A DNA stretch of 64,000 nt from Levilactobacillus brevis (GTDB lineage Bacteria > Bacillota > Bacilli > Lactobacillales > Lactobacillaceae), in assembly GCA_003666485.1 (NCBI GenBank), contig CP032931.1:1612001-1676000 (forward strand). The letters are read 5' to 3'. The translations under genes were made by a program, and so were the position numbers. The notes under the pieces were generated by a model, which saw only the letters and a program-made list of their open reading frames with translations, ran no database searches and was not told the origin of the DNA. Positions 9,883 to 18,723 of the stretch are shown here, in pieces. Position 1 is the stretch's first letter. The number at the start of each line of letters is the position of its first letter.

Positions 9883-9923
9883 AGCGCTACCGTAGCCAGC
9901 AAGGCTGATCGGTAGCGCTTTTT
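9883..9923 (+). terminator. Terminator after pepD and copy A4
   Basis: AGCGCTACCG pairs with CGGTAGCGCT, followed by five T. It sits about 350 bases after the pepD stop with copy A4 between. Confidence 0.7.
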
Positions 9924-9940
9924 GATTTGGTCAGCTAAAG

Positions 9941-10217
9941 ATTGAAAGTAGACTTAACGCGTTGATTCCCAGAACGACAGTGTTCTGTCCACTAAAATTA
10001 GTGAAATCAGGAGCCTGCGTCAGCCAAGGTTCCAACTGTTCTGAGGAATATTGCCAGCTTGGGAAGAGGTCTGTCGGTCCGCCCACCGCGTTCCGACCCA
10101 TATTTGGCGGACGGTAGGCGGCCAGTTTCTACTACGAAGCTGTAAATGACTAATTTTAACGTCATGAACTGCATGGTGACGACGACTCTGGCCGGCTTTT
10201 GTCTTGCAATCTTCAGT
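9941..10217 (-). repeat. Internally deleted A-B repeat unit
   Basis: Read on the minus strand, this begins with the A-side arm (TTGCAAG near 10203-10210, AAAATTAGTC), passes the A border CTGGCCGCCTACCGTCCGCC, then jumps into the end of element B (GGTTCC, GGCTGACGCAGGCTCC) and the B-side arm ending at 9941. The whole inside of A and most of B are missing. The same outer arm sequences flank the fuller unit at 13101-13680. Confidence 0.65.
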
Positions 10218-10350
10218 TTGGACAGATTTAGGGCAACCTGAAGTCTCCAGAAATCTTCACAAATTGGCCTAAGTCTGCACAAAACTTTTCGTAATAATAA
10301 GATTATAGTAATCAACACGATGATTCATTTATATAACGGAGGATTAAATT

Positions 10351-12957
10351 ATGAAGAGAAAAGAGATGACGAAAATTCAGTTAACGGCCCAACAGGGGCT
10401 GACAGCGGCTCAGGCACAAGAACGGCTGGCACAGACTGGCCCGAACCAACTGGTGGCCGCGAAGAAACCCGCATTGTGGCGACAAGTTGCTCGCCACTTG
10501 AGTGATGTGTCCTCATTGGTCTTACTATTTGCGGTGGGACTGGCCAGTTACATGGCCCTGTTCCAAGGTGGCGGTTGGACCAAGACAATCGTGATCGGGT
10601 CCATTTTGATTATCAATGTCCTAATTGGGTTGTACCAAGAAGCCTCCGCGGAAAAGGCGTTGGCGGCCCTGCAGTCCATGAGTCTACCGACCACGACCGT
10701 GCGCCGTGACGACATCGCCCAGACCCTACAGGCCAAAGATGTGGTGCCGGGGGACCTGGTGCTCTTAAAAGCTGGGGACCAAGTACCGGCCGATGGTGTC
10801 GTGCTCCAGAGCACCAATTTAGCCGTCGACGAAGCCGTATTGACGGGAGAAAGTGTGCCCGTTGCTAAGGAGAAATTGACGGATCCCACTGCGGCGACAG
10901 AAGCCCAACAAGTCTTCTCCGGGACAGCGGTCACGGCGGGGACGGCCATCGTTCAGGTCGTCACGACCGGGATGGCGACGGAGCTGGGCCAGATTGCGGG
11001 CTTGTTGAACAAGACTAAGAAACGGGCCACGCCACTTCAAGGCCGGCTGAACCGGCTATCGGGCTGGTTGACAGCCTTTGCCGTACTAGGCGGCCTGGTG
11101 ATCTTTGCCCTCAGCATTTGGATGCAAAATCAAGGCTTGGCGGATAGCTTGATGATTGGGATTTCCCTGGCGGTGGCGGCCGTGCCGGAAACGTTACCGA
11201 TTATCGTGACGATCAGCCTGGCGCACGGAGTCAAGCGTATGGCCAAACGCAACGCCATCATGCGGCGGGTCAACGCCGTCGAAACGATTGGTGGCGTCGA
11301 CGTGATCGCCTCCGACAAGACGGGGACGCTGACGCAAAATCAGATGACCATTACCCGCTACTGGACGCCCAACACGCAAAACGCGCTGGCGGCAGAAGAC
11401 CTGTCGCCGGCTGGTGAAAAATTGATGCGGTACCTGGGCTTGGCCACGAACGCAGAGATCCAGACGGTCAACGGGCAAGAAGAAACGATGGGCGACCCTA
11501 CGGAACTGGCTATCGTTCGCTGGTTAGCACGGCATGACCGGAGCCGGCAACAATTTGAAAAACGCGCGCCCCGACTCGCCGAAGACCCATTTGACTCCAC
11601 GAAGAAAACGATGGCAACGATTCATCGTTTGGCGGATGGCCAGCAGTTGGTCATCGTCAAGGGGGCCTTTGACCGCCTACCGATTGCCTGGCAACCTGGC
11701 CAACTGGCTCAGGCGCAGGCCATGCATGACAGTTTTGGGCAGCAGGCGCTACGGGTCTTGTCCGTGGGATACCGGGTAATGCCGGCGACACAGACGCATG
11801 ACTGGGCAGAACTGACGCAGGGTCTGACGTTTGCCGGGCTGGTCGGTATTATCGATCCACCGCGGCCAGAAGTGATTCCGGCGATTCGTGAAGCGAAGCG
11901 GGCCGGTATCAAACCCGTGATGATCACGGGGGACCACATGGTGACGGCCGAGGCCATTGCCAAAGAAATTGGGTTACTGACGCCTGGGCAACTGGTGATG
12001 TCCGGTAACGAACTCCAAACGCTAACGGACGCCGAGCTGGACGCACAGATCGCCGACATTGCCGTTTACGCGCGGGTCTCACCGACCGATAAGATTCGCA
12101 TCGTTCAGGCCTGGCAACGGGCTGGCAAGACGGTGGCCATGACGGGTGATGGGGTCAATGATGCCCCCGCGCTGAAAGCGGCCGACGTCGGCATCGCGAT
12201 GGGAATCACGGGGACGGAGGTCTCCAAAGGTGCGGCGGACATGGTCTTGACGGATGACAATTTTGCGACGATCATCGCGGCAGTCAGAGAAGGCCGGACC
12301 GTGTACCAAAACATCCTGAAGGCCGTGGAATTTCTGGTGGGGGTCAACTTCGCCCAGATCTTCCTGATGGTTGGCGCCGTTCTGATGGGCTGGGGCGCCC
12401 CGTTACTGGCGGAGCAGCTCCTGTTGATCAACGTATTGGCCGATGGGATTCCTGGCTTCTACATTTCCCGTGAGCCGGGCGAAAAGGAAGCGATGGAACA
12501 GCCACCGGTGGCCAACGACGAGAGTCTGTTTGCCCGGGGGCTGGGTAGCCGAATGGCGACGCGAGCCGTGACGTTTACCTTCCTTACGCTGGGCATCTAC
12601 GCGATTAGTCGCTTTGGCCTATCCGCTGGACAAGCAACGCTGGGGATGACGATGGTCTTCTTGGTTCTAGCAGTGGGGTCGATGATCGACATCTACGCCA
12701 TCAAGGACCGCCAGCCGGTGACGCGCCAGAGCCTACGCCGCAATCCGGTGTTAAACGGGGCCATGCTCTTGGCTATTGCCTTGGTGATCGCCATCGCGAC
12801 GGTTCCTGGCCTGCAGGGGATGTTCGGCCTCGTGAGCCTGCCACTTGTGGCTTGGCTGATCGTGATTCCAGCGATGTTCGTGCCAACGCTGGTCTTGGAA
12901 ATTGCCAAACGCTGGCAACGGCGAGGCAAGACAACTTGGGTAGCTGAAATTGACTAG
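10351..12957 (+). CDS. Cation-transporting P-type ATPase (P2 type)
   Basis: The 868-residue pump has all core motifs: LTGESVPV in the actuator domain, the phosphorylated Asp322 in [23 protein letters not shown] in the hinge, and a C-terminal block of about six membrane segments. The transmembrane signature is VPETLP where calcium pumps usually have PEGLP, so calcium is likely but not certain; Mn2+ or other cations are possible. GGAGG precedes the ATG by eight bases. The predicted role is ATP-driven cation export across the plasma membrane. It is monocistronic with a strong terminator. Confidence 0.88.
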   Translation: MKRKEMTKIQLTAQQGLTAAQAQERLAQTGPNQLVAAKKPALWRQVARHLSDVSSLVLLFAVGLASYMALFQGGGWTKTIVIGSILIINVLIGLYQEASAEKALAALQSMSLPTTTVRRDDIAQTLQAKDVVPGDLVLLKAGDQVPADGVVLQSTNLAVDEAVLTGESVPVAKEKLTDPTAATEAQQVFSGTAVTAGTAIVQVVTTGMATELGQIAGLLNKTKKRATPLQGRLNRLSGWLTAFAVLGGLVIFALSIWMQNQGLADSLMIGISLAVAAVPETLPIIVTISLAHGVKRMAKRNAIMRRVNAVETIGGVDVIASDKTGTLTQNQMTITRYWTPNTQNALAAEDLSPAGEKLMRYLGLATNAEIQTVNGQEETMGDPTELAIVRWLARHDRSRQQFEKRAPRLAEDPFDSTKKTMATIHRLADGQQLVIVKGAFDRLPIAWQPGQLAQAQAMHDSFGQQALRVLSVGYRVMPATQTHDWAELTQGLTFAGLVGIIDPPRPEVIPAIREAKRAGIKPVMITGDHMVTAEAIAKEIGLLTPGQLVMSGNELQTLTDAELDAQIADIAVYARVSPTDKIRIVQAWQRAGKTVAMTGDGVNDAPALKAADVGIAMGITGTEVSKGAADMVLTDDNFATIIAAVREGRTVYQNILKAVEFLVGVNFAQIFLMVGAVLMGWGAPLLAEQLLLINVLADGIPGFYISREPGEKEAMEQPPVANDESLFARGLGSRMATRAVTFTFLTLGIYAISRFGLSAGQATLGMTMVFLVLAVGSMIDIYAIKDRQPVTRQSLRRNPVLNGAMLLAIALVIAIATVPGLQGMFGLVSLPLVAWLIVIPAMFVPTLVLEIAKRWQRRGKTTWVAEID

Positions 12958-13035
12958 GGCAGCGACCTGTACGGAAAAAATGAAGCTGGCGAAATTCATG
13001 CATGATGACAGTAGTACCGCCAGCAAATAACCACG

Positions 13036-13082
13036 AAAAAACCGGGTATCAGCGACTGATTCGTTGCTGATACCCGGTTTTG
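13036..13082 (+). terminator. P-type ATPase terminator
   Basis: AAACCGGGTATCAGC pairs perfectly (15 bp) with GCTGATACCCGGTTT, followed by TT. Confidence 0.85.
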
Positions 13083-13167
13083 CTTGGGCATAAATAAAGT
13101 TTGAAAGTAGATTTAGCGCGTTGATTCCCGGACCGACAATGTTTTGTCCATGAGATTGGTGAAAATA

Positions 13168-13352
13168 GGAGCCTGCGGCAGCCAGGGTTCCGCCTGCTCT
13201 GGGGAACACCTCCAGCCTGAGAAGCGGTCTTCCGGTTCGCTTGGAAGTCTGGCCAAGCCCACCAGTCTTCCAAGTCGTCCCACGCTGTAGGCTGAGAAAA
13301 AACCTCAGCCAACACCGTCGACACAGCTGGCTCCACCCTGGCTGCCTCCGGC
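13168..13352 (-). repeat. Structured intergenic element B, copy 2
   Basis: Outer arms GGAGCCTGCGGCAGCCAGGG (13168-13187) and CCCTGGCTGCCTCCGGC can pair. Inner stems are CTTGGAAG/CTTCCAAG and GGCTGAG/CTCAGCC. The B-side arm continues left to about 13101 and matches the arm at 9941. Confidence 0.75.
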
Positions 13353-13450
13353 AAGTTGACGTCTGTCAATGACATTGTATTGGCTGGGAGTTAGTCGATA
13401 GGTTAACTGCTGCCAGGGGCTAAGTTGGCAATTGGTAGTTAATCACTCAT

Positions 13451-13640
13451 GTAGCCGAGAGTCCGTCAAATATGGGTTCAGCCGTGGGAGTTTCCTTAGC
13501 GGCGCGGTTCATGCCGCTTAGGAAACTGGCGTCTTTGAGACGTGTTTTTCGGCTCAAAGCGAGGCCGAGACCGCTTCTCAGGCTCGGTCCGGTCCGCCCA
13601 CAGCGTTCCAACCCATATTTGGTGGACGGTAGGCGGCCAT
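13451..13640 (-). repeat. Structured intergenic element A, copy 5
   Basis: The closing stem CAAATATGGGTT/AACCCATATTTG is present, with the A-side arm continuing right to about 13680 (GACTAATCTTAAC). Together with B copy 2 it forms a full reverse-orientation A-B unit. Confidence 0.8.
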
Positions 13641-13695
13641 TTCCCACTATGAAGCTGTAAACGACTAATCTTAACAGGTTCTAACCGATTTTCAC

Positions 13696-14796
13696 CTAAG
13701 CATACTCAATTTTAGCAAGCCGGACGTAGCGCGCGTTGATATAGGCGTCTGGGCCGATTTGGTACCAGACCAGCTGTTGATCATCGACCACGCGACCGCG
13801 AATGTCCAGCGCCTCACCGTGCCGGAGTTGACCGGCCGTTTCACCGTATGGCTCGTGGTAAATGGATACGGCCTCACCCGGCACGTAATCAACGGTCCCC
13901 ATGCGTTCAAATTTCTGCGGGTGCCATTTGTCCGGCGCAGGCAGATGAAGGTCGATGAACTGGTGGTCGCGACGGACGGTATCCTGGGCGCGAAGCCACT
14001 GTTCGCCACCGAGATTGTACCAGACTTCACCGCTGGTCAAAGTGATGATCATGAAGAGCCGCCACAGCGAGTCTGTTGGAAATTGGTAGCCGTAAGCCTG
14101 ACCGTTGGGCTCATCGTAGACCTGATGATCGGCCTGTAAGAAGACAAATTGATGAACCCGCTGAACCGTTTGCCAGGAATCACGCCGGTAGTAGTAGACC
14201 ACTTGCCCGGGTTGTTCGGCAAAACGGCCGCGTTGATTACCCTGTGCCTGGAAAATATGGTAGTTGGGAACAGTCGGGGGCGTCAGGGAAAAGGGCGTTC
14301 CCAAGCGGCCGCGTAGAATCCCTGGCAACTGTAAGAGGCGCCCCGTATCGTAGTCGACCAAATAGCTGATGATGGGCTGTCCCCAGTGCCGGACATAGAC
14401 CAATGTGGTCAGACCGTATTCGCTGAGGTACGTCTGGGTGAAGCCGTGAACGTCCTGTAAGGCGTAGCCCGCAATTTCTGGGAAGCGGAAATTGACCGAG
14501 TGATGTAACCGCCCGGTCAGCACCAAGGCGGGCTGAAGCGGCCGATTTTGCGTATCGACCAGCCGAACGACTAGCGTGGCGGTCGGCTGCGTTTCACTAG
14601 TCTGAGCCGTCGTAGCCTGTGGTAACGGGAGCGCCGGTTGTGCAGGCGGCAGGGGCGTGGCCGGTGTGGAGACGGCTGGGGTCACTGGCTCAGGCACCGC
14701 GGGGGTGGGGGTGAGCCGGTGTTGTGCGTGTCGTGGTCGCCGTTTAGGCGGTCGGGTCGGCGCGATTGCCCGCCGTAACCAGTCAAAAAAAGCCAT
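13696..14796 (-). CDS. Hypothetical protein with proline-rich linker and SH3-like C-terminus
   Basis: The 366-residue protein starts with a basic segment (about 1-28), then a Pro/Ala/Thr-rich stretch (about 29-70). Next come one or two modules resembling MucBP-like repeats (VVRLVDTQNRPLQPALVLTG; ISYLVDYDTGRLL). The end looks like a bacterial SH3 domain (VSIYHEPYGETAGQLRHGEA ... WYQIGPDAYINARYVRLA). Such modules usually act outside the cell, but I see no signal peptide, membrane segment or anchor, which is odd. GGAGGTG precedes the ATG. The function is unknown; the domain calls are by eye and tentative. Confidence 0.6.
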   Translation of the reverse strand: MAFFDWLRRAIAPTRPPKRRPRHAQHRLTPTPAVPEPVTPAVSTPATPLPPAQPALPLPQATTAQTSETQPTATLVVRLVDTQNRPLQPALVLTGRLHHSVNFRFPEIAGYALQDVHGFTQTYLSEYGLTTLVYVRHWGQPIISYLVDYDTGRLLQLPGILRGRLGTPFSLTPPTVPNYHIFQAQGNQRGRFAEQPGQVVYYYRRDSWQTVQRVHQFVFLQADHQVYDEPNGQAYGYQFPTDSLWRLFMIITLTSGEVWYNLGGEQWLRAQDTVRRDHQFIDLHLPAPDKWHPQKFERMGTVDYVPGEAVSIYHEPYGETAGQLRHGEALDIRGRVVDDQQLVWYQIGPDAYINARYVRLAKIEYA

Positions 14797-14825
14797 GTCC
14801 GTTCACCTCCAGAAGTTTCGTTAAA

Positions 14826-15047
14826 ACCAGTATACCGCATTCTCCGACTGGATTGCAGACCCTAATTGCAAAACGCTTCCATAACGCGTTAAAAAATCCG
14901 GAAAACAGGTCTCTACATGACGTGAGGGGCCTAATCACCGCTTGACCAAACGTACCGGTAAGTTAGTCAAGTACGGCTGATTGCGATAGATTAAGCGAGT
15001 GGAAATGGTTGGATAGGTAGGACCGAGTATCGTCTGTAAAAACCATC
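14826..15047. other. Intergenic sequence without recognised features
   Basis: About 220 bases upstream of the minus-strand gene at 14796 and left of copy A6. No convincing frame, RNA gene or promoter pair is visible. Confidence 0.4.
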
Positions 15048-15243
15048 GTAGCCGAGAGTTCGTTAGATATGAGTTCAGCCGTGGGAGGATTCTAAGCGGC
15101 ATGACCTGATGCCACTTAGAATCCTGGCGTCTTTGAGATGCGTTCTTCGGCTCAAAGGCGAGGGCCGAGACCGTTCCTTGGCTCGGTCCGTCCGCCCGCC
15201 CACCGCGTTCCGACTCATATCTAACGGACGGTAAGGCGGCCAG
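15048..15243 (-). repeat. Structured intergenic element A, copy 6
   Basis: Closing stem GTTAGATATGAGT with ACTCATATCTAAC, and the longest P4 hairpin of the set (GGATTCTAAG/CTTAGAATCC). No B partner is adjacent. Confidence 0.8.
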
Positions 15244-15268
15244 AACCGTCCAATGTTGCGGTCAAACC

Positions 15269-15304
15269 AAAAAAACGACAGCCACCCGGAGGCAACTGTC
15301 GTTT
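15269..15304 (-). terminator. clpE terminator
   Basis: On the minus strand AAACGACAGTTGCC pairs with GGTGGCTGTCGTTT, followed by a run of T, eight bases after the clpE stop. Confidence 0.85.
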
Positions 15305-15311
15305 AATCAAG

Positions 15312-17558
15312 TTACTGCTTATCGGTATCAGCCTTAGATTCCGCCGTGTCAGCCTTGTTGGCTTCGGTGTCGGCAGCTAAGACGATCTTGCCGTCTTCAA
15401 TCTTGGCCACGAGGTTCTTAACGTCCGCGTGATCAAGGTAGAAGTCCGCAATCCGATCTTCAATTTCTTCTTGGATGACTCGCCGCAATGGACGAGCACC
15501 CATAGCTGGGTTATACCCTTTAGTCACAAGCTGTTCCTCAACTGGTTCAGTGACGTGAATGTGCAGGCCTTGACCAGCCAACATATTGTTGACGTCACCA
15601 ATCATTAAGTCAACGATGTGCATCAAGTTTTCCTTGCTCAAGGAATTGAACTCGATGATATCGTCAAACCGGTTCAAAAATTCTGGCTTGAAGTAGTTGG
15701 TCAGGTTGCCCAGAACAGAGTGGGTCTTGCCTTCAGCGGCAGCACCGAACCCAACATTGGCTTCAGCGTCACCGGTCCCGGCGTTACTGGTCATGATGAT
15801 CAGGGTATCCTTGAAGGAAACTGTCCGGCCTTGAGAATCGGTCAAGCGACCGTCGTCAAGAATTTGTAAGAACATGTTCATGACGTCGGGGTGGGCCTTT
15901 TCAATTTCGTCCAGCAGAATCAAGGTGTACGGGTGGCGACGGACTTGTTCCGTCAATTGGCCAGCTTCTTCATAGCCGACGTAGCCAGGTGGTGACCCGA
16001 TCAACTTAGAAATGGAATGTGGTTCCATGTATTCTGACATGTCAAAGCGAATCATGGCCTCTTGGGAGCCGAAGAGTTCATTGGCCAATTGCTTGGCTAA
16101 TTCCGTCTTCCCAACACCAGTTGGTCCCACGAAGAGGAAGGACCCGATTGGCCGACCCGTGCCGTTCAACCCGATACGGTTCCGGCGAATGGCCCGCGCA
16201 ACCTTGTCGACGGCTTCGTTTTGGCCGATGACGTGCTTTTCCAAATCAGCGGGGAGGCTTTGCAGCTGATGTTGTTCCTTAGCTGCCAGCTCGCCAACTG
16301 GAATCGACGTCTTTTCTTCAACGATGTCTTGCATGTCCTTAACGGTGACCGTGGCCGATTGATCTTGTTCGGCGTTCTTGGCGGTCTCCTTGGACTTTTC
16401 TAACTTGTTGACCTGATCACGGTAGTAGGCGGCTTTTTCGTAGTCTTCCTGCTTCAAAGCGGCCTGCTTCTGCTCCTCAGCACCCTTGATCTTTTCGTCA
16501 ATGGCCTTCGGGTCAGCCACGTTGATCGTTAAGTTCTTCCGTGAACCGGCTTCATCCAACAGGTCAATGGCCTTGTCGGGTAAGAAGCGGTCTTGGATGT
16601 AACGGTCAGACAGGCGAACGGCAGCCTCAATGGCATCGTCCGTGTAGTGAACGTGGTGGTAATCTTCATACTTCTTTTGGATGCCTTGTAAAATCTTGAC
16701 GGCTTCATCAGCACTCGGTTCGTTGACCGTAACGGGTTGGAACCGCCGTGCCAGGGCTTGGTCCTTTTCAATATCTCTGTATTCATTTAAAGTCGTAGCC
16801 CCGATGAGTTGGAAGTCTCCCCGTGCCAAGGCTGGTTTCAAGACGTTACCCGCGTCCATGCCACCTTCAGCGTTGCCGGCACCCATGATTTCATGGATTT
16901 CGTCAATAAAGAGGATGATGTCCGGATTGCTCTGGACTTCCTTCATCAATTGTTGCATCCGTTGTTCAAATTGACCGCGGATCCCGGTTCCTTGAACCAG
17001 TGACACCACGTCCAACCGAATGATTTGCTTATTGGCTAATTTTTCAGGAACGTTGCCTTCAACAATGCGTTCCGCAAGGCCTTCGATGACGGCCGTCTTC
17101 CCAACACCGGCTTCCCCGATCAACACGGGGTTGTTCTTGGTCCGGCGATTGAGAATTTCGATGACTTGAGCCGTCTCCTTGTCCCGACCAATGACGGGAT
17201 CAACCTTACCATCCTTCGCCAGCTGGGTCAGGTTCAAGCCGTACTGACTGAGTAGGCCATTGCCCTTACCCCCGTTGTTGCCGGTCGGTTGGGTCGGTTG
17301 ACCAGATTGGGCACCGGATTGCCGGTAGTCAGCTTGATCGTTGCTGTTGCCGCCTTGCATTGCCCGGAAAATATCATCCAGGTTGCCAAAGCCGAATGGA
17401 TCTTGTGCCATACGGCCACCTCCATTTCCAGAATCGTTTTGTTGCTGCTTAAGCAGTTGGTAACAATTTTGGCATAGGTCAACTTGTTGCCGCTGCCCGT
17501 TCACACTCATGTACAGGTGAATCGTTGCTTCATTGCGGTGGCAATTTTGACATAGCAT
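15312..17558 (-). CDS. clpE: ATP-dependent Clp protease ATP-binding subunit ClpE
   Basis: The 748-residue HSP100 chaperone unfolds proteins for ClpP. Its N-terminal zinc finger ([10 protein letters not shown] ... DLCQNCYQ, two CxxC pairs) is diagnostic of ClpE. A Gly/Gln-rich linker follows, then the first AAA module with [13 protein letters not shown], a UVR-type coiled coil near the middle ([19 protein letters not shown]), and the second AAA module with [13 protein letters not shown]. The ATG at 17558 follows GGAGACGACAAG and opens directly onto the zinc finger; the frame stays open upstream but that extension is not conserved-looking. CtsR operators overlap the promoter. Confidence 0.95.
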   Translation of the reverse strand: MLCQNCHRNEATIHLYMSVNGQRQQVDLCQNCYQLLKQQQNDSGNGGGRMAQDPFGFGNLDDIFRAMQGGNSNDQADYRQSGAQSGQPTQPTGNNGGKGNGLLSQYGLNLTQLAKDGKVDPVIGRDKETAQVIEILNRRTKNNPVLIGEAGVGKTAVIEGLAERIVEGNVPEKLANKQIIRLDVVSLVQGTGIRGQFEQRMQQLMKEVQSNPDIILFIDEIHEIMGAGNAEGGMDAGNVLKPALARGDFQLIGATTLNEYRDIEKDQALARRFQPVTVNEPSADEAVKILQGIQKKYEDYHHVHYTDDAIEAAVRLSDRYIQDRFLPDKAIDLLDEAGSRKNLTINVADPKAIDEKIKGAEEQKQAALKQEDYEKAAYYRDQVNKLEKSKETAKNAEQDQSATVTVKDMQDIVEEKTSIPVGELAAKEQHQLQSLPADLEKHVIGQNEAVDKVARAIRRNRIGLNGTGRPIGSFLFVGPTGVGKTELAKQLANELFGSQEAMIRFDMSEYMEPHSISKLIGSPPGYVGYEEAGQLTEQVRRHPYTLILLDEIEKAHPDVMNMFLQILDDGRLTDSQGRTVSFKDTLIIMTSNAGTGDAEANVGFGAAAEGKTHSVLGNLTNYFKPEFLNRFDDIIEFNSLSKENLMHIVDLMIGDVNNMLAGQGLHIHVTEPVEEQLVTKGYNPAMGARPLRRVIQEEIEDRIADFYLDHADVKNLVAKIEDGKIVLAADTEANKADTAESKADTDKQ

Positions 17559-17623
17559 CTTGTCGTCTCCTTTCTTGCCTGGAATTCTCGTGGGAAACAC
17601 CCACGCAGGTCCGTTCAAAAGGG

Positions 17624-17677
17624 TTTGACCTTTCTTGACCATTGACCACATTATACCGCGTTCACGTCCCCGTGCAA
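17624..17677 (-). promoter_or_regulatory. clpE promoter with CtsR operators
   Basis: On the minus strand TTGCAC (17672-17677), 16-bp spacer, TATAAT (17650-17655). Immediately downstream are three GGTCAA heptads: GGTCAA at 17642-17647 and GGTCAAG-AAA-GGTCAAA at 17624-17640, matching the CtsR tandem heptad operator. The operators cover the transcription start, so heat or protein stress should relieve repression. Confidence 0.85.
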
Positions 17678-17884
17678 GTAATTTGTTTCGGGGCACAAGC
17701 GGTGCAAAATGGGGTATCTCCAGCGAACATTTTCATTCTAGCACTCTCCTAGGTAGAATGCTAAAATCACTACTTGAAAACGGCCAAATCTTTAAAAACG
17801 GGGTATATTCTGAGGCGTTGACTACCTGGATGGTAGAGTGCGTGCTAGACTAGAATGGTAGGGGGGAAATCGCGTCTGACCAAG

Positions 17885-17935
17885 CCTTCAGCACCATGCT
17901 AAGATTCGAAAATGATTAGCGTTGGTGCTGAATGG
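17885..17935. other. Hairpin in the clpE-18088 spacer
   Basis: TTCAGCACCATGCTAA can pair with TTAGCGTTGGTGCTGAA around a 13-base loop. There is no T-run on either side, so it is not an obvious terminator. The rest of 17678-18008 holds no visible gene. Confidence 0.4.
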
Positions 17936-18087
17936 TTTAAGGGTTGGCGACCTTACTAACGGCGTTTCGGCAACAGATAAAAAAGTGGTGTGTCCCGGCA
18001 ATTCCGGGTATACTGTTAGTCTCAGCCTGGTGAGCACCTGTTGGGATACCCCCCAAACAACTCACCTTAAAGAGGAGGAATAAAACT

Positions 18088-18291
18088 TTGGCAAAAGATT
18101 TTACTGATCTGATGAATCAGCTGAAAGATAAGAAATTAGATGAATTTGAAGTCACACCAGAAGAATTTCCAGCGTTTCAAAAAGCGTTCATGGCCTTTGA
18201 AACACGGAAACGGGTGGTGGGTCAGGCCCACAAGGGTGGTAAGCTCATCTATCGTTATGACGACGATGCCCAAAATGAGGCTGAATCATGA
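18088..18291 (+). CDS. Small conserved-looking protein upstream of ptsHI
   Basis: The 67-residue acidic, soluble protein (MAKDFTDLMNQLKDKKLDEF ... GGKLIYRYDD) starts at TTG preceded by AGAGGAGGA. A TATACT -10 box lies at 18009-18014, and a leader hairpin (GGTGAG 18029-18034 with CTCACC 18061-18066, inner TTGGG/CCCAA) ends just before the ribosome site. I do not recognise a function. Its position ahead of ptsH without a terminator suggests possible co-transcription. Confidence 0.65.
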   Translation: MAKDFTDLMNQLKDKKLDEFEVTPEEFPAFQKAFMAFETRKRVVGQAHKGGKLIYRYDDDAQNEAES

Positions 18292-18319
18292 TTATTTGAT
18301 GTAAGCGGTTCATGAATGC

Positions 18320-18348
18320 TTGTAATTTGCAGGCGAGATTGATATTCT
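18320..18348 (+). promoter_or_regulatory. ptsHI promoter
   Basis: TTGTAA (18320-18325), 17-bp spacer, TATTCT (18343-18348), about 110 bases before ptsH. Confidence 0.55.
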
Positions 18349-18456
18349 TAGAAGGTAGGCGTAACTCACCAAATGGTTGTTTGGCCCATGCGCAAGGTCA
18401 GGGTGAGTCACGTTAGATTAAGAAATCAACCTAAGCTTAAAGGAGATCGATCAATT

Positions 18457-18723
18457 ATGGAAAAACGCGAATTTCGTGTCACTGCAGAAACTGGTATCCA
18501 CGCCCGTCCAGCGACGTTATTAGTTCAAGCTGCTAGCAAGTTCAACTCAGAAGTTAGCTTGCAGTACCAAGACAAGTCCGTTAACTTGAAGTCCATCATG
18601 GGCGTTATGTCCTTAGGTGTTGGCCAAAACGCCAGCATCACCATCACGACTGACGGCGACGACGAAGCAGATGCCATGAAGGCAGTGGCTGAAACGTTGA
18701 AAAAAGAGGGTTTATCTGACTAA
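18457..18723 (+). CDS. ptsH: Phosphocarrier protein HPr
   Basis: The 88-residue HPr carries phosphate from enzyme I to sugar-specific EIIA domains. His15 in TGIHARPA is the PTS site and Ser46 in LKSIMGVM is the regulatory site phosphorylated by HprK, which lets HPr act with CcpA in carbon catabolite control. The ATG at 18457 follows AAAGGAG; an in-frame ATG at 18373 is spurious. The stop overlaps the ptsI start by one base. Confidence 0.97.
   Translation: MEKREFRVTAETGIHARPATLLVQAASKFNSEVSLQYQDKSVNLKSIMGVMSLGVGQNASITITTDGDDEADAMKAVAETLKKEGLSD

Noticed and set aside
17635-17853. 72-codon frame upstream of clpE
   Set aside because: It overlaps the clpE promoter and CtsR operators and lacks a ribosome site.
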